Below the pieces are notes generated by a model. It saw only the letters and a program-made list of their open reading frames with translations. It ran no database searches and was not told the origin of the DNA. DNA of 64,000 nt from Acanthosepion lycidas. Lineage: Eukaryota > Mollusca > Cephalopoda > Sepiida > Sepiidae. Made by a program: the position numbers and the translations under genes. This document shows positions 1-10,429 of this stretch, in pieces (the stretch's first letter is position 1; every line of letters starts with the position of its first letter). The stretch lies in assembly GCA_963932145.1 (NCBI GenBank), contig OZ010571.1, positions 110,876,505-110,940,504 of the forward strand, given 5' to 3'.

Positions 1-340
1 AGAAACTTCTCTGACGAGCTATTTTCACTAATAACCGGACTGCATGGATTTAAGGGCGCTACTACGTTGGCATTTAGATCCCACCATTAAACAGTTAAAT
101 GTAACCGTCTGTTCTACTTCAAGAGCTTCTTCTCTTGTACTTACTGACAATTGAACTGCGTTCCTCTGACTTGTTTCCCTGATAACTACAATCTTCAAAA
201 ATTTAAATGTAACGTCAATCGCCATCTTCTGATAGCGTAATCTCTGTTCTTCTTTTTATCCTTTCCCATACATACAAAGTCAAGTAGCACTAGTACGCAA
301 GTACCTTGCTTAGGGTGAAATGCTTCTGTGTAGCGAAAAA
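1..340 (+). mobile_element. Jockey-like LINE, 3' end fragment
   Basis: This is the last part of a Jockey-like LINE reverse transcriptase ORF plus its 3' untranslated region. A frame near 175-235 reads PDNYNLQKFKCNVNRHLL, the usual C-terminal ending of these ORF2 proteins. It is followed by a tail with 'cttgcttagggtgaaatgct', which resembles the tails at 45360 and 55990-56020. Upstream codons contain stops, so the copy is dead. It is cut by the window edge and its full extent is unknown. Confidence 0.6.
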
Positions 341-360
341 ACATTTTAAATCAGTTAATT

Positions 361-362
<2 letters not shown>

Positions 363-391
<29 letters not shown>

Positions 392-483
392 ACAGTTAAA
401 TAAGACCAGGAAACAGTTGTAATAAAAAGTAATCAATACACATACAAAGAAAATACAAATTTAAGAAATTAATGGATCAGCCG

Positions 484-543
<60 letters not shown>
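363..543. repeat. Two (TA)n microsatellites
   Basis: Pure TA tracts lie at about 364-391 and 487-543, separated by about 95 bp of AT-rich unique-looking sequence. They are the first of roughly twenty such tracts in the window. Confidence 0.95.
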
Positions 544-544
<1 letters not shown>

Positions 545-898
545 ATATTTTATTTTAATTTTTTTACATGTTAATATCTTTCAACTGTAAACTGGCTAAA
601 AAGATTTTAAAAAAATTAATATAATTGCATTTGGGTAAGTTCTCTTCGTCTTTCTTCATTATTATACATCGTGCTTGGCGGGTCATTTGACCCGTAACGA
701 CCAATTCACTGAGTCCTATGTTTACCGAGAACAGGCATTTCGTAAACTCGATGGGGAGAAGATGCTTTCTTTTTTTTTTTTGCTGGTAGACAAAACCTTT
801 TTCTATACTTTGTTTGTCCCTTTCCAGACTCCTCCTTCCTTCATCATTTTTATTTTTCTATTATAAGCGTTTGGTTTTCTGCTTTCAACGGCCAAGTA

Positions 899-978
899 TT
901 AGGTTGGTGCAAAAATAATTTCGTTTTCTCACATATGTTACTATGTGAGAAAACGAAATTATTTTTGCACCAACCTAA
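899..978. mobile_element. Palindromic mariner-type MITE, 80 bp
   Basis: An 80-bp almost perfect palindrome begins TTAGGTTGGTGCAAAAATAA and ends with its reverse complement. It is flanked on both sides by TA (897-898 and 979-980), the target duplication of Tc1/mariner elements. The arms are about 37 bp around a short centre. The terminal sequence resembles that of the human MADE1/Hsmar1 mariner family (established knowledge, from memory). There is no coding capacity. The interior (TTTCGTTTTCTCACATA) differs from the three 101-102 bp copies at 5248, 43696 and 56264, so this is a separate subtype. Confidence 0.9.
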
Positions 979-1738
979 TAATACACCGAACATATATTTG
1001 GTAAACCAACAATTGCTTCACTAGAAATTGTGCATTTAACTTTGGTCCAGTAATAGTACAAGAAATAACTCAAGTATAAAACCAGATGCCATCATTAAGA
1101 ATATGAATAATGACATAGTTAAAAACTTTTAACGCAATAAAATATTCCTTAACATACCAAGAAATAAGACATAATGTTTATGAACAAGGTAAAGAAAATT
1201 TGTCACTGATTAGAACAATGAGGAAATTTGATTTTTAAGGGCAGCAATTCGAGAATGAGTTAATAATAGTGATTTTTTTATTGAGTCTTTGTAAGTATGA
1301 GTGTGTATGCGAGTTAATGCATACGCTACATCATATACAGTTGCATACATAAGATTTGTGTGAATGTATGTACATGTGTAATTACGTATGTACTGTATAT
1401 TAGTAACACAATATTTCTATAAATATTGTAAAATTCTAAAATTAAATGATAATACTGTTGCATATATGCAGTCTAAAATTCTTAAGGAAAGTTAAGTTAA
1501 TGGCCTTTTAGGCTTCCTTCACATAAATAGGGGTTCATTTTTTGAATAATAAGAATTATATGTCACAAGGGGCGGGGAGGAATCAGGGTTTTTGATTTTC
1601 TTTGGTGGGGCATGGCCAAAACAGTTGGGGGATCATTGGATTAGATAGAAGACATTCTGCAGAGCACGAATTACAAGTAAAGGGGGGAAGAAAGAAACAG
1701 TGCAAGTTCAAATCAGGTTTTGTGTTTCTTCTTCTCTT
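979..1738. other. AT-rich sequence, no feature recognised
   Basis: No convincing ORF, repeat family or RNA is visible here. Short TG/GTATG-rich stretches occur around 1290-1400. Confidence 0.5.
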
Positions 1739-1739
1739 A

Positions 1740-1905
1740 TGTTTCGTGTCCCTTCAGGACGTGAGCGATCATGACTTTTCGCAAATTTCTATCCTTTGTA
1801 GCTCTAAGCTACAAGATTTATCATCTTACCCTCCACTGCCATCGATTTACATAAGTTCGTTATGTAGGATGCTCGCTGATTCACTCAGTCCCTTTTGCCT
1901 TTGAG
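1740..1905 (-). mobile_element. LINE-A, extreme 3' coding fragment
   Basis: On the minus strand the sequence decodes, with stops and shifts, to the end of the LINE-A reverse transcriptase. Blocks corresponding to KQRITYLTSLCKWM, RATKDRKLWRAMIAH and LKGHGT can be followed. The plus strand shows the diagnostic 'cctttgtagctct' and 'gtcccttcaggacgtga' strings, which recur in inverted orientation at 38960-39025. Heavily decayed. Confidence 0.5.
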
Positions 1906-2384
1906 TGAAATATTTTAAGAATTTCAGCATTGTCAGATATTCCTTTCCATGTCAAGAGGCAAGATATTATGGTTGCAAACAAGGTAAGGAGAATCTGTCA
2001 ATTATCAGGTAGAATTGTTTGAGGAGAGCACATACTGGAAGTAACGGAAAGAGAAGAACAGAAGATACAAAGGTCAGGCCCGGGAGCTGTGAGAATTGTG
2101 GGTTGCAACGAGAACGATTATACCCATAATTAATGCTACACTAGAAACATTCCTAAAGTCCCTTGCAAATATATTGGTAGAATTATAAAACTGACACGAT
2201 GCAGACCTCATTGTTGAAGCCGAGTAAAATATTAGGGAGATTTGAGCAGAGCTGCTGTCATTTGATTACCAGTGACGTTAAGCAGGTGCTTTGGATCTGA
2301 AGATAAAATCGATAGTAATATTTGTAACAATGACGACACTGGTCTTAACAATAATAAGCGTTTATTACTAAACCTTCCTTCCGT
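1906..2384. other. Unclassified, possibly a decayed LINE C-terminus
   Basis: A plus-strand frame around 2110-2200 (RTIIPIINATLETFLKSLAN) weakly resembles the 'V-P-V-V-I-G-A-L-G' block seen near the end of R2/NeSL-like LINE proteins, including the copy at 48248. The match is short and broken by stops, so no firm call is made. Confidence 0.2.
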
Positions 2385-2765
2385 AATTGCCATGCCTGGT
2401 GTCCGCTTGGGCGATCATGTTGTCTTATACTTCATGACTGATTTGGCGGAAGAATTCCTGTAGTAGGCTACCGTTAATTTCTGTGGTAAACTAGTTACCT
2501 GCCAAATATTTTTTATTTAACCCATTTCTGGGGAGAAAAGGAGTGTCGGATTCAAACCGTATTTGCGCGTTAGTAAGTGTAACGAACTTGACTGGCATTC
2601 GCTCTCTTATTTCTCATTCCGAACCGTTATCCATGACACTAACTCCATAAGCTTACAGAAGCCGGTATACTCAAGCGGTCACCCGTTTAAGTAATGACCA
2701 GTCTCAACGTTAATTAACTTCGGTGATCGGACGAGAACCGGTGTTTCAAGGTGACATTTGAAACG
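2385..2765 (-). mobile_element. Composite 5S rRNA/tRNA-like SINE (S2 family), head-containing copy
   Basis: Read on the minus strand, 2760-2649 closely follows 5S rRNA: CACCGGTTCTCGTCCGATCA, then an ACCGAAGTTAA block, then a 'GGGTGACCGCTTGAGTATACC' type segment and a 3' CTGTAAGCTT. It contains the 5S internal promoter region. It is joined to a tRNA-like segment (about 2648-2560, with 'GTCATGGATAACGG' and a degenerate B-box) and then to the S2 tail, which continues to about 2385. The 12485-12765 copy has the same order, so the fusion is not a chance neighbour. A 5S-headed SINE is known as the SINE3 type in other animals; this specific composite is an inference from the two copies here. Confidence 0.75.
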
Positions 2766-4425
2766 TAAACTTGATACCGATGTTAATTTAAATAATGAGA
2801 GGAAAATAATAGTAGTATAAGTAGTGTCCATAATTTAACATTGGCTGGTTTAAGATCATAAATAAAAGCTAACAGGTAATTACAGGATTAAGACTACGGA
2901 GAACATGTAAATAAAAATGCTATGTTTCAATACATACGCATACGTAATCTACCGAGACAGCTATAATTCTTGTCAATTTGCATATATTCCAGAAATTTAG
3001 AATCTTGTAGTTTGGCTCCTAAGCTATCAATCATTGTCAAAATATTTTCAAATCCCCAGTAAAGATCGACAGCTCATGAAGTCAACATTTGTTCACAGTC
3101 GACGGGAACTCTTTACAACAACCGCTTTTTTTTTTTTTTGTCTCTTCGAAAGAAAAATATTAAATCATTAATGCGACAATCATGCATCTGTCATCAGTGA
3201 TAAACCCTGTTGTCATTTTATAGAGAATAAGCAAATGAATTCGTTGGGAAAAGGCAAAAAAAAAATATTAATATTTCATTAGTTGCGAACATTTAACTCA
3301 TGGTAATTATGGCGCGTCGACATCAGGTCGCGTGGATTTGACCACTTTTTGCAGAGGTGTTTTTTGGTGATTAACGTCTGGAGAAGAGTGTTAAAAATTT
3401 ATACGCTGCACACACATATACGCACACACTCACTTGCACAAACCTACACGCCGACACACTAACGCAACTATGCACACCCGCAAACACAATGATACATAAA
3501 GGCATACATGCACGCATTTCACGCTAACACACAAACCCATACACATACGCATGGTTCTATATTAAAGTTCACCCAGTACATGACTCAAGAGCCACTCAGT
3601 GTCTAGTGTTACTACTAAAATGATGAATGATGCATATGAGTAAAAGAAGTGGTGGTAGGAATTGAAGATTATGAGAAGGGGGACAGATAATGATTGACTC
3701 ATGACTTGATTGAATTTAAATTGTAATATTCAGGGAAGCATTCTCGCAGGAGTCTGTTTTCATAAAGTAACAGTTCTTGGGAAAAAAAGCTGTCTGAGTG
3801 GAACTTTCGCCTTACATTTCAAATACAGAGGAAATGAGATGGATTTGAGTCTGTATATATTCACCTGATACGCGCTTGTGAGCACATACACGTTTACACG
3901 CACGCATTCAGACATAAATGTTGGGAGATTGTTGCATCTCGTGCTGTGATACTAAAATATATTCCGGTATTTTTTGTAAAGTCACAGATTCTTCATTTAA
4001 TCATTTTGTCCTTGACTTGTCATCTTCGTGACATTACTCTTAAGAGGGAAACAGTAAACGAACTTATAGAATTGACGTTCGTTTGCAAAACACGATAGAC
4101 TCCAACAGTAGAAATTGCATCTGATTTACAAAGCCGATGGCGTGGATAAAATTTTGCGTCTAAAATTTCACAATAATGTCTAAATTCTTTTGAGAAAGAC
4201 TGTATATTTGCAAAATAACTTTTACATGAAAATGTTGGCAATGTTTAACACTCGTGCACACACACACACAAACAAAAAAACCCAAAGAGAAAGGTGTGTC
4301 AAAAAGACGGTTATTTTCTTGATACCGCTATTGTTTTATACACTTTTGACTCCCTCGGAAATGTATATTGTTTTTAAATAAAACCCAAACATATGAAAAT
4401 AGATTTATATATGTATGAGTAGAAT
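2766..4425. other. Non-coding AT-rich stretch with CA-rich patches
   Basis: No gene is seen. Degenerate CACA/TACACA-rich sequence lies at about 3408-3550, a short (CA)n at 4255-4270, and an A/T-homopolymer patch at 3125-3140. Nothing else is supportable. Confidence 0.5.
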
Positions 4426-4429
4426 CTTC

Positions 4430-4780
4430 GCTTTCCGTTTTGAAACCCTCGTTCGAATCTCAGAATGGTCGATTTGTCAAGAACGGCGACTTCTAGTGAG
4501 TAGACGGAACTAGTTTGGAGCTGTCGATGATTGTACTAACACGAAGTCATAAGTCATCGTGACCGAGGGTTTGAGTGTACTAGTCTTTTTCAGGCGGTTG
4601 ATAACGCCAGATAATTATCTCCCAGAACACTACCTAAGGTTCGCTCAGCATAGCTGCCGTATAAAACAAAAGAAGTCTTTGTGGGTAACCAACTACAAAT
4701 GGGCCTGTTACAGCAGACAGGGATACTCGGATACGAGTGGCCCGCCATTATTCTTGAGAATTGACAAATATATTAAATAA
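4430..4780. other. Unclassified moderate-GC segment with B-box-like motif
   Basis: This segment is richer in G+C than its surroundings. It contains GTTCGAATCTC at about 4452, which resembles a pol III B-box, so it may be an old tRNA-derived SINE. No second copy was noticed in the window. A 73-codon open frame at 4559-4780 has no recognisable domain. Confidence 0.2.
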
Positions 4781-5013
4781 TATTTACATATTAAATTGTT
4801 CATAGTTATTTATAAAATGGTAATAAAAAATACTGCTTTGTAGTTAGTTTATATATTTTGAAATTTTTTTATAAATTCTTAAATAAAAATATTTTTTTCA
4901 AATTTATTTCTTTGTAAAATGGTAAATAATAAATCTTCATAAAAAGTAAATAATGAATCTCGCATTGTACTCAGTTCATATATTTTTTATAATCTTGCAA
5001 ATAAACATTACTA

Positions 5014-5165
5014 CGTCCTGGGTATGAAGATAAACTACACCCGGCAGCAAAGCCTCTGATCCGGAAATTTTGATGAGCGTGGAACCAGCTCTTAATTGTG
5101 GTTGCTAACAGGTGCCCCCTAACCAATGGCGGTGGCACCTGTTAAAGTCCTAGTTATGTTAAGTA
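5014..5165 (+). mobile_element. Element X, head-only fragment
   Basis: This is the conserved head of a non-autonomous repeat seen five times in the window. It starts GTCCTGGGTATGA, passes through CCTCTGATC and GCGTGGAACCA, and ends GGTGGCACCTGTTA. The internal 28-bp array and the tail found at 35590 and 46658 are missing or unrecognisable, so this copy is truncated. Confidence 0.65.
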
Positions 5166-5247
5166 TTTGCTAGGTCCCTGTTGCTTAATACTTAGCTTGA
5201 TTTTCGGAAGACATCTTTTGCTATTCCAACTTATCTTCGGATTTCTA

Positions 5248-5348
5248 TTAGGTTGGTGCAAAAATAATGACGTAATAATGTCGTTTTTTGACGTTAAAAA
5301 TAGGTCAAAAAACGACATTATTACGTCATTATTTTTGCACCAACCAAA
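5248..5348. mobile_element. Palindromic mariner-type MITE, 101 bp
   Basis: Terminal TTAGGTTGGTGCAAAAATAA is mirrored at the other end, with one T-to-A change in the last bases. TA duplications lie at 5246-5247 and 5349-5350. The arms are about 48 bp and carry GACGTAATAATGTCG, closely matching the copies at 43696 and 56264. Transcription would give a near-perfect hairpin. Confidence 0.92.
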
Positions 5349-6510
5349 TATATAACATTTTCAGTCATCTGTTAAAACGCTTTCCAGATTTTTAAATTCA
5401 CTACTCGTTTGATTTTGATATCTCCAAATCATAGCACGCATATTAGGACTTTTCTCATGTTCACAACCATACGTAACTGAAAAGTTGCCTTAAAAATAGG
5501 CCCATTCATCAGTTAAGCTGGTTCAAGAACAAATAAATTCAAGTTTCTTTCAATCCTAGCGTCTGCATTTTTAAAAAACATCTTTTGATTTACCACCCAT
5601 TCCAGCCAATTTTGTGCAGCTTTCCCGAGAATGCCTCTCATCTATCGAGTTAACCAACGATATAAGAAGCAGATGCTGAATGTATGGCAGTAAAGATTGA
5701 ACTTTTCGGCGAATAACCCTTTTACATAAGGCAGCTGAATTGCAGACTTGTATGAAAATGCGTACGAAGCGAATGTATATCACCGAATTCCTCCACTGAG
5801 CCAGTGGCATTCATGGACGTTTATGGAAACCAAATAATTGATGTGAGCATTGTTAGGTGGTGCGTAATGCATTTCATGGGTAGTGACAGCTATGTGTAGA
5901 TTGACACCGCTGGTGAAGATTTTTAATTTTGGTGGGTGGGTGACTATATGAAAAAATAGTGTTTTGGAGGTGAATACATTCTCTATGCACATGACTTAAT
6001 GATATTCCTGTATCTATTTTAATTTCTGTGGAAATAAAAAAGAGGTATTAATTGTAATACTGCATACTCTGCATTATGGCCTCAGCCACCAAGATGTGTA
6101 GTTTTTGCATTGATACGAAAGATCAATTGCACTTTTCTATCAATCTTACATTTAGCATCCCCAAAAGTTTTGCTGGACACACAGCAGATTTATTTATTAT
6201 TATCTATGATACTTTTCCCATTTTCAAACGAAAATTGTTTTTTTACTAAGGCTTTGGCCATTTTTCGAGTCATTTTCTCGTCGTGCTTTTTAATATTATC
6301 TCAGACATATATCGGCAATTCTTTTCTTATTCTGTCGCGGGTTTTTTCATAAGCAACTATTAATTTTCTAATAACATAGTCAACACCAGCTCAGATCCGA
6401 GCATCGGGTTTGTCGTCCCTTAGGCTTATTCCCATTCTCCATTCTAGTAGCCGTAGTGGAGATGGCTGTGAAGGTCCTACCCACTCCTGAAGAATTGCGA
6501 ACATGTAATG
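5349..6510. other. No feature recognised
   Basis: This is AT-rich sequence with only short open frames that show no family signature on either strand. Confidence 0.5.
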
Positions 6511-6556
6511 GAGGAGTGTGGGTGGCGGACGCAGCTGTCCGTCACACACACTCCTC
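6511..6556. repeat. GC-rich hairpin, 20-bp arms
   Basis: GAGGAGTGTGGGTGGCGGAC (6511-6530) and GTCCGTCACACACACTCCTC (6537-6556) form an inverted repeat with 18 of 20 positions complementary and a 6-nt loop, GCAGCT. It sits in a locally GC-rich 100-200 bp patch. Its function is unknown. Confidence 0.7.
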
Positions 6557-6718
6557 GGGTCTCAGAATTGTTGTTGACCTGTGTCAGGGATGTCTTCAAC
6601 AGATCCTTGAAGCATCGTTTGGAACCTTTTCTAATTATACAGAGCGAGCCAAAAGTTACGAAAAGATCTGAAATTTTAATATTTTTTAAAAATGAATATT
6701 TTGACCTTGAAGATTAAA

Positions 6719-6733
6719 CACACACACACACAC

Positions 6734-6808
<75 letters not shown>
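6719..6808. repeat. (CA)n(TA)n compound microsatellite
   Basis: About 8 CA units run directly into about 35 TA units. The same CA-then-TA order recurs at 13650, 23963 and 35405. Confidence 0.95.
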
Positions 6809-6811
<3 letters not shown>

Positions 6812-7305
6812 ATTTAAATAAAAACAGACCACTTTAAGGTTCCATGAATAGATTATTTTACCACAGCTCTTTTAAAGGACTGCGGATCATCAGACTTTAC
6901 TTCCAAAGGTTGAAACAAAAAAAAAAATGAAAAGAAATTTACACATTTTTGACGGCTGTATTAAACATATGTAAATTGACGAAGTGAGGAGGTGAGGGGG
7001 AGACAGAAGACATGAGTGAGTTAGCAGACATTGACAAATTTAAACGGTTAACGGAAGTTATATATTGATATCCAAGGGGTAGAGGAGAAAAAACCCATAG
7101 AGAGAAAAAGAGAGAAGGAAGTCATGAGAGAAGGTGTCACTAATTTTCTTTGTAAAAAAAAAAAAATGGATAGAAAAAAAAAAAGACTAGAAAAAAAAAT
7201 GGCTAGAAAAAAAAAGCCTAGAAATATGCACTGGATTTACATTGAGCTCTCGGGATTTTATCCTCCTTAGGTTTACCCATACTGATTACCTAGTTTTTGA
7301 TAAAC

Positions 7306-7306
<1 letters not shown>
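6809..7306. other. Non-coding, with A-tract tandem units at 7150-7220
   Basis: No gene is seen. Near 7150-7220 a short unit of the form 'TGGCTAG' plus about nine A residues is repeated imperfectly about three times. Confidence 0.5.

Positions 7307-7373
<67 letters not shown>
7307..7373. repeat. (TA)n microsatellite
   Basis: A pure TA tract of about 33 units, immediately upstream of a transposase remnant. Confidence 0.95.
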
Positions 7374-7377
<4 letters not shown>

Positions 7378-7499
7378 GTGCGGCAGAAACACCTTCCACA
7401 TTTTAAACTGCCATTTGTGTGGTTCTAGTGAACTTAAGCAAGTTTAATGGTGTCTTTATCTAACTAATTTATTACCATTTGCTTTCAGATACCATCAGT

Positions 7500-7800
7500 T
7501 ACCACTGTGGCTTTGACCGGTACAAACCGTGCATTTGCTTTTGACACTTGATTTTTTTTTTACCACTGGTGAATCTGTAATTACAACACAGAGAGTTTTT
7601 CGTACTCATTTCATGTTATGTAGGAATGATGCTGTTCCGGCTGGAAAATCGTTGCAGCTATGGGTTGAAAATTTCAGGGTCACTGGTTCAGCGCTTAAAA
7701 GAACATGACAGACCTCGAAATGCTCAAAATTCCGGGCGACAGAAAACTTCAGAAATCACCTACAAAAGCGTATGGCGAATAGAAGACAGCATTTTGGGCA
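7500..7800 (+). pseudogene. Transposase N-terminal fragment, DUF4817-like HTH
   Basis: This fragment is the N-terminal helix-turn-helix part of a DNA transposase of the DUF4817 plus DDE type. With one stop early on, the frame gives blocks like NRAFAFDT, TTGESVITTQRVFRTHF, RNDAVPAGKSLQLWVENFR and VTGSALK, the normal order of that domain (R-A-F, T-Q-R-A-F-R, W-V-x-x-F, T-G-S). It then frameshifts into RPRNAQNSGRQKTSEIT. No DDE catalytic core follows; a (TA)n tract starts at about 7900. A related, more complete remnant lies on the minus strand at 20405-21230. Assignment comes from remembered family motifs and is fairly secure; the exact subfamily is not. Confidence 0.65.
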
Positions 7801-7896
7801 TCTCGTTTTTAAAAACAAATGAATACATAACTGTAGTATTTTGTTTAAACAACAGCGAAATATTTTTAATAGCAGTTAACGAGGTCTTTTTGTCAG

Positions 7897-7899
<3 letters not shown>

Positions 7900-7981
<82 letters not shown>
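7900..7981. repeat. (TA)n microsatellite
   Basis: A pure TA tract of about 40 units. The open frame running through it is low-complexity. Confidence 0.95.
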
Positions 7982-7984
<3 letters not shown>

Positions 7985-8345
7985 GGCATCTTTTTATCTT
8001 GTTTATAAAAGTAAAAGGTAACATTCTATTTACACTTCAGTCCTTTGGCTTGGCTGCAGGAGTTGCTAGAAAGCTGACAGTCAATCGCCGTCGGGTCTCC
8101 ACTCTCCCGGTTTTCTTTTGGTATTTATTTCCATTGACGGCGGAGGTTTAAAATCAGGGTTTTCCTTCAGAAAGATGGACTGGCTTCCTGGGATGTCGAG
8201 CTCCATCTACGCAAAGCAACTGGTTTTCCGCTTTCGCCCATTCCCTGGCTTGGAACAGGACTTAGTTGTCAGAGGCTATTTGAGACTCATGCCCCTGAAG
8301 CAAATTATAGACAGTGGGGGCTTGTCTACACACTTCCTCCGGTTA
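7982..8345. other. Unclassified moderate-GC segment
   Basis: A GC-richer island containing a 76-codon open frame (8118-8348) with no domain I recognise. It lies directly before the Penelope fragment and may belong to that or another repeat, but no second copy is present here. Confidence 0.3.
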
Positions 8346-8386
8346 TAACAACATTATATATATATAATATATATAACATCTTTAGG

Positions 8387-8572
8387 TATTTAAAACAACA
8401 TGCCTGCCCGCACACACAATTCCGTAAAATTGTCGAAAACACAATTATACTTCGACATGAAAACAATAGACAAAAACTAAAAATCCTAGAAGCATTATAC
8501 ATCAAACAGTTAAACCCAAACCTAAACAAAATCAATTATGGCATCTTTACAAATATTCTTAAATGTCTATAA
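8387..8572 (+). pseudogene. Penelope-like element, C-terminal GIY-YIG endonuclease end
   Basis: An uninterrupted frame of about 61 codons ends in TAA at 8570-8572. It reads through RHENNRQKLKILEALYIKQ and NPNLNKINYGIF. The pattern 'H-E-N-N-x-x-x-L-K-I-L-E-A-x-Y-I-x-x-x-x-P-x-L-N' is the C-terminal half of the GIY-YIG nuclease that follows the reverse transcriptase in Penelope-like retroelements; it includes the conserved Glu and the terminal Asn. GIY and YIG themselves and the RT are absent, since the copy is 5'-truncated near a TA tract at 8355-8375. Downstream sequence to about 8966 would be the 3' region of the element. Open reading and intact motif suggest a fairly young fragment. Confidence 0.65.
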
Positions 8573-8737
8573 TTGGTAACAGAAACCATTGGTTTATACC
8601 AACGGCTTTCCATATTTCATACTTCTCCAGTTCACTCTCGTGTGGTCATGTGTGACGTCATGAGATGCGGTGCGATTTTCGCTTCTAGGGTCTTATATGC
8701 GCGTGTTTATCGTTGATTAGAAATCATCTATGTAAAC

Positions 8738-8963
8738 ATTGACAGACTATCATCACTGTCTTGTCCGTATATTGTTTAATATGTTGTAATTGACATCTTT
8801 GATAAAGGCTTAAGTAAGCCGAAAGCTTCGATTGTATTAAAAAAAATGGATCAATATTGTGAATTTCTTTCTACGTTCAACGATAATATTATTAAACTTA
8901 TCAGATGTTACGGAAAAAATTTACATAAAATAAACAGACAACACTTGTCTATATTATTTAATG

Positions 8964-9024
<61 letters not shown>

Positions 9025-9239
9025 TACACGTTTCATTAAATAATATAGACAAGTGTTGTCTATTTATTTTATGTAAATTTTTTTCGTAACTTCTGATAAG
9101 TTTAATAACATCGTTGAACGAAGAAAGAAATTCACAGTAGTGATCCATATTTTTTAATACAATCTAAGCCATTATCAAAGATGTCAATTACAACATATTA
9201 AACAATATACGGACAAGACAGTGATGATAGTCTGTCAAT
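8738..9239. repeat. Long inverted repeat around a (TA)n tract (Penelope-like termini)
   Basis: The left arm 8738-8966 (about 229 bp) and the right arm 9031-9239 (about 209 bp) are inverted copies of one sequence, separated by a TA microsatellite (about 8968-9021). Both arms encode, on opposite strands, a similar peptide with MDQYCEFLSTFND / MDHYCEFLSSFND and HKINRQHLSILFNE. The right arm lacks about 20 bp that in the left arm forms a hammerhead-like core. A third, direct partial copy follows at 9238-9302. Because the left arm continues from a GIY-YIG end, these are probably Penelope terminal repeats in inverted orientation, an arrangement known for those elements. Confidence 0.75.
8790..8826 (+). 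ncRNA. Degenerate hammerhead-like core in Penelope terminal region
   Basis: The order TTGATAA, GGCTTAAGTAAGCC, GAAA imitates the hammerhead ribozyme layout CUGANGA, stem II, GAAA. Stem II would be 6 bp, GGCTTA/TAAGCC. The first core box deviates at two positions (C to T, G to A), so activity is unlikely. Penelope-like elements are known to carry hammerhead motifs in their terminal repeats. Confidence 0.3.
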
Positions 9240-9321
9240 TTACATAAAATAAATAGACAACACTTCTCTATATTATTTAATGAAACGTGTATGAATGAAA
9301 AGATGCTGCTTAAATACACAC

Positions 9322-9370
<49 letters not shown>
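9240..9370. repeat. Third partial terminal copy followed by (TA)n
   Basis: 9238-9302 repeats directly the inner part of the left arm (TTACATAAAATAAATAGACA to a GAAACGTGTATGAATG end). A TA tract follows at about 9326-9370. Confidence 0.8.
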
Positions 9371-9850
9371 TGTATATGATGCTATACTATTGTAAAGTTA
9401 AAACGAAAAAATGAAGAAGTTATTAAATATTGAAACGTCTGCATAACTTTTGGTCATTTAATCAGTTTTGTTTCTGAAGTCCCAGGAAATCATTTAGAAA
9501 ACTCACTTAATACGAGAATTCTAGTTTGGACATTGAAAACTATATCAGTTTTCATTTATTCTGTAACAACGAAGTTATATCAGATTTAAATACACGTTTC
9601 TCTTATTTGCCTATCTGTCAATTATTAAGTAGTATCACACTAATCAAACGTGTGGGTGATATGACATTCTGCAGTCTTATTTTGAAACATCTGAATCAAA
9701 ACATAAATAAAATAAGAGCTCCACCACTTATAACGTCACGCTTTTCATTATTTAGTCTGTTTTACATTCAAGTGATATTTATTAAACTCAATTTAAAAAA
9801 AATAAAATTACTGTTTTTCTGCTTGTCACCAGAAATAGATTTTGACATTA
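9371..9850. other. No feature recognised
   Basis: AT-rich sequence. The 127-codon open frame at 9526-9909 has no recognised motif, and its last part overlaps LINE-A antisense. Confidence 0.5.
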
Positions 9851-9854
9851 CTCT

Positions 9855-10325
9855 TCTTCTATCCAGGACTTTGGCGTACATGGTTCTCGCAGCTTACTGT
9901 TCTTTGTAGCCCTCAATAAATGTCTTTTCGCTATTCTCTCTCAAATTCTGCTCCGCTATCCATTCTCCCAAGACCACCATGTAGATTATGCGTTGTCTCC
10001 CCAATCTCTTTTTTCTTCGATCTCTCCTGCGAGTATCAAATTTTTCCAAATACCCTTTCCTCACTATTGCACCCACGAAATGTCCACTGTCTCTTTCTGA
10101 TATTAATTATAAGTGTTACTTTTGTTCTCATTGTCTCTAGAACTTCGTCGTTTCTCATATGTTCAGTCTATGGAATTCACAGAATCCTTCTGTAGAGCCA
10201 CATTTTCTGTTGCTTCAAGTCTCTTCTTCAGCTGAGAGGAGATTGTCCAGCATTCACTGCCATGTTGGACAGTTGATATTAAATAAAAATTTCAGTAGTC
10301 TTTTCTTTGACACTGCAAAATTATT
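9855..10325 (-). mobile_element. LINE-A, 3' reverse transcriptase fragment
   Basis: Minus-strand frames give the LINE-A C-terminus with several frameshifts: the ILLYGSECWTISS-type block near 10250, a FYRRMLRI-type block near 10170-10190, LGHI-type sequence near 10075, and WIAEQNLRENSEKTFIEGYK at about 9895-9970. This protein region lies downstream of the YADD box in the related 41525-42280 copy. Stops and shifts make it non-functional. Clade assignment is uncertain (RTE/L1-like by memory). Confidence 0.65.
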
Positions 10326-10429
10326 GGGCCTTTGAAATCATCCAGGACGCTTATGATAAAATGAATGCATAAAATATTTAATCTAGTATAGAGATGATAT
10401 ATTTTTCGATTCGGGGTCTTAAAGGAATT

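Noticed and set aside
7626..7982. 118-codon frame as an intact gene
   Set aside because: Its N-terminal part is a transposase domain missing its start, and it ends in a TA microsatellite.
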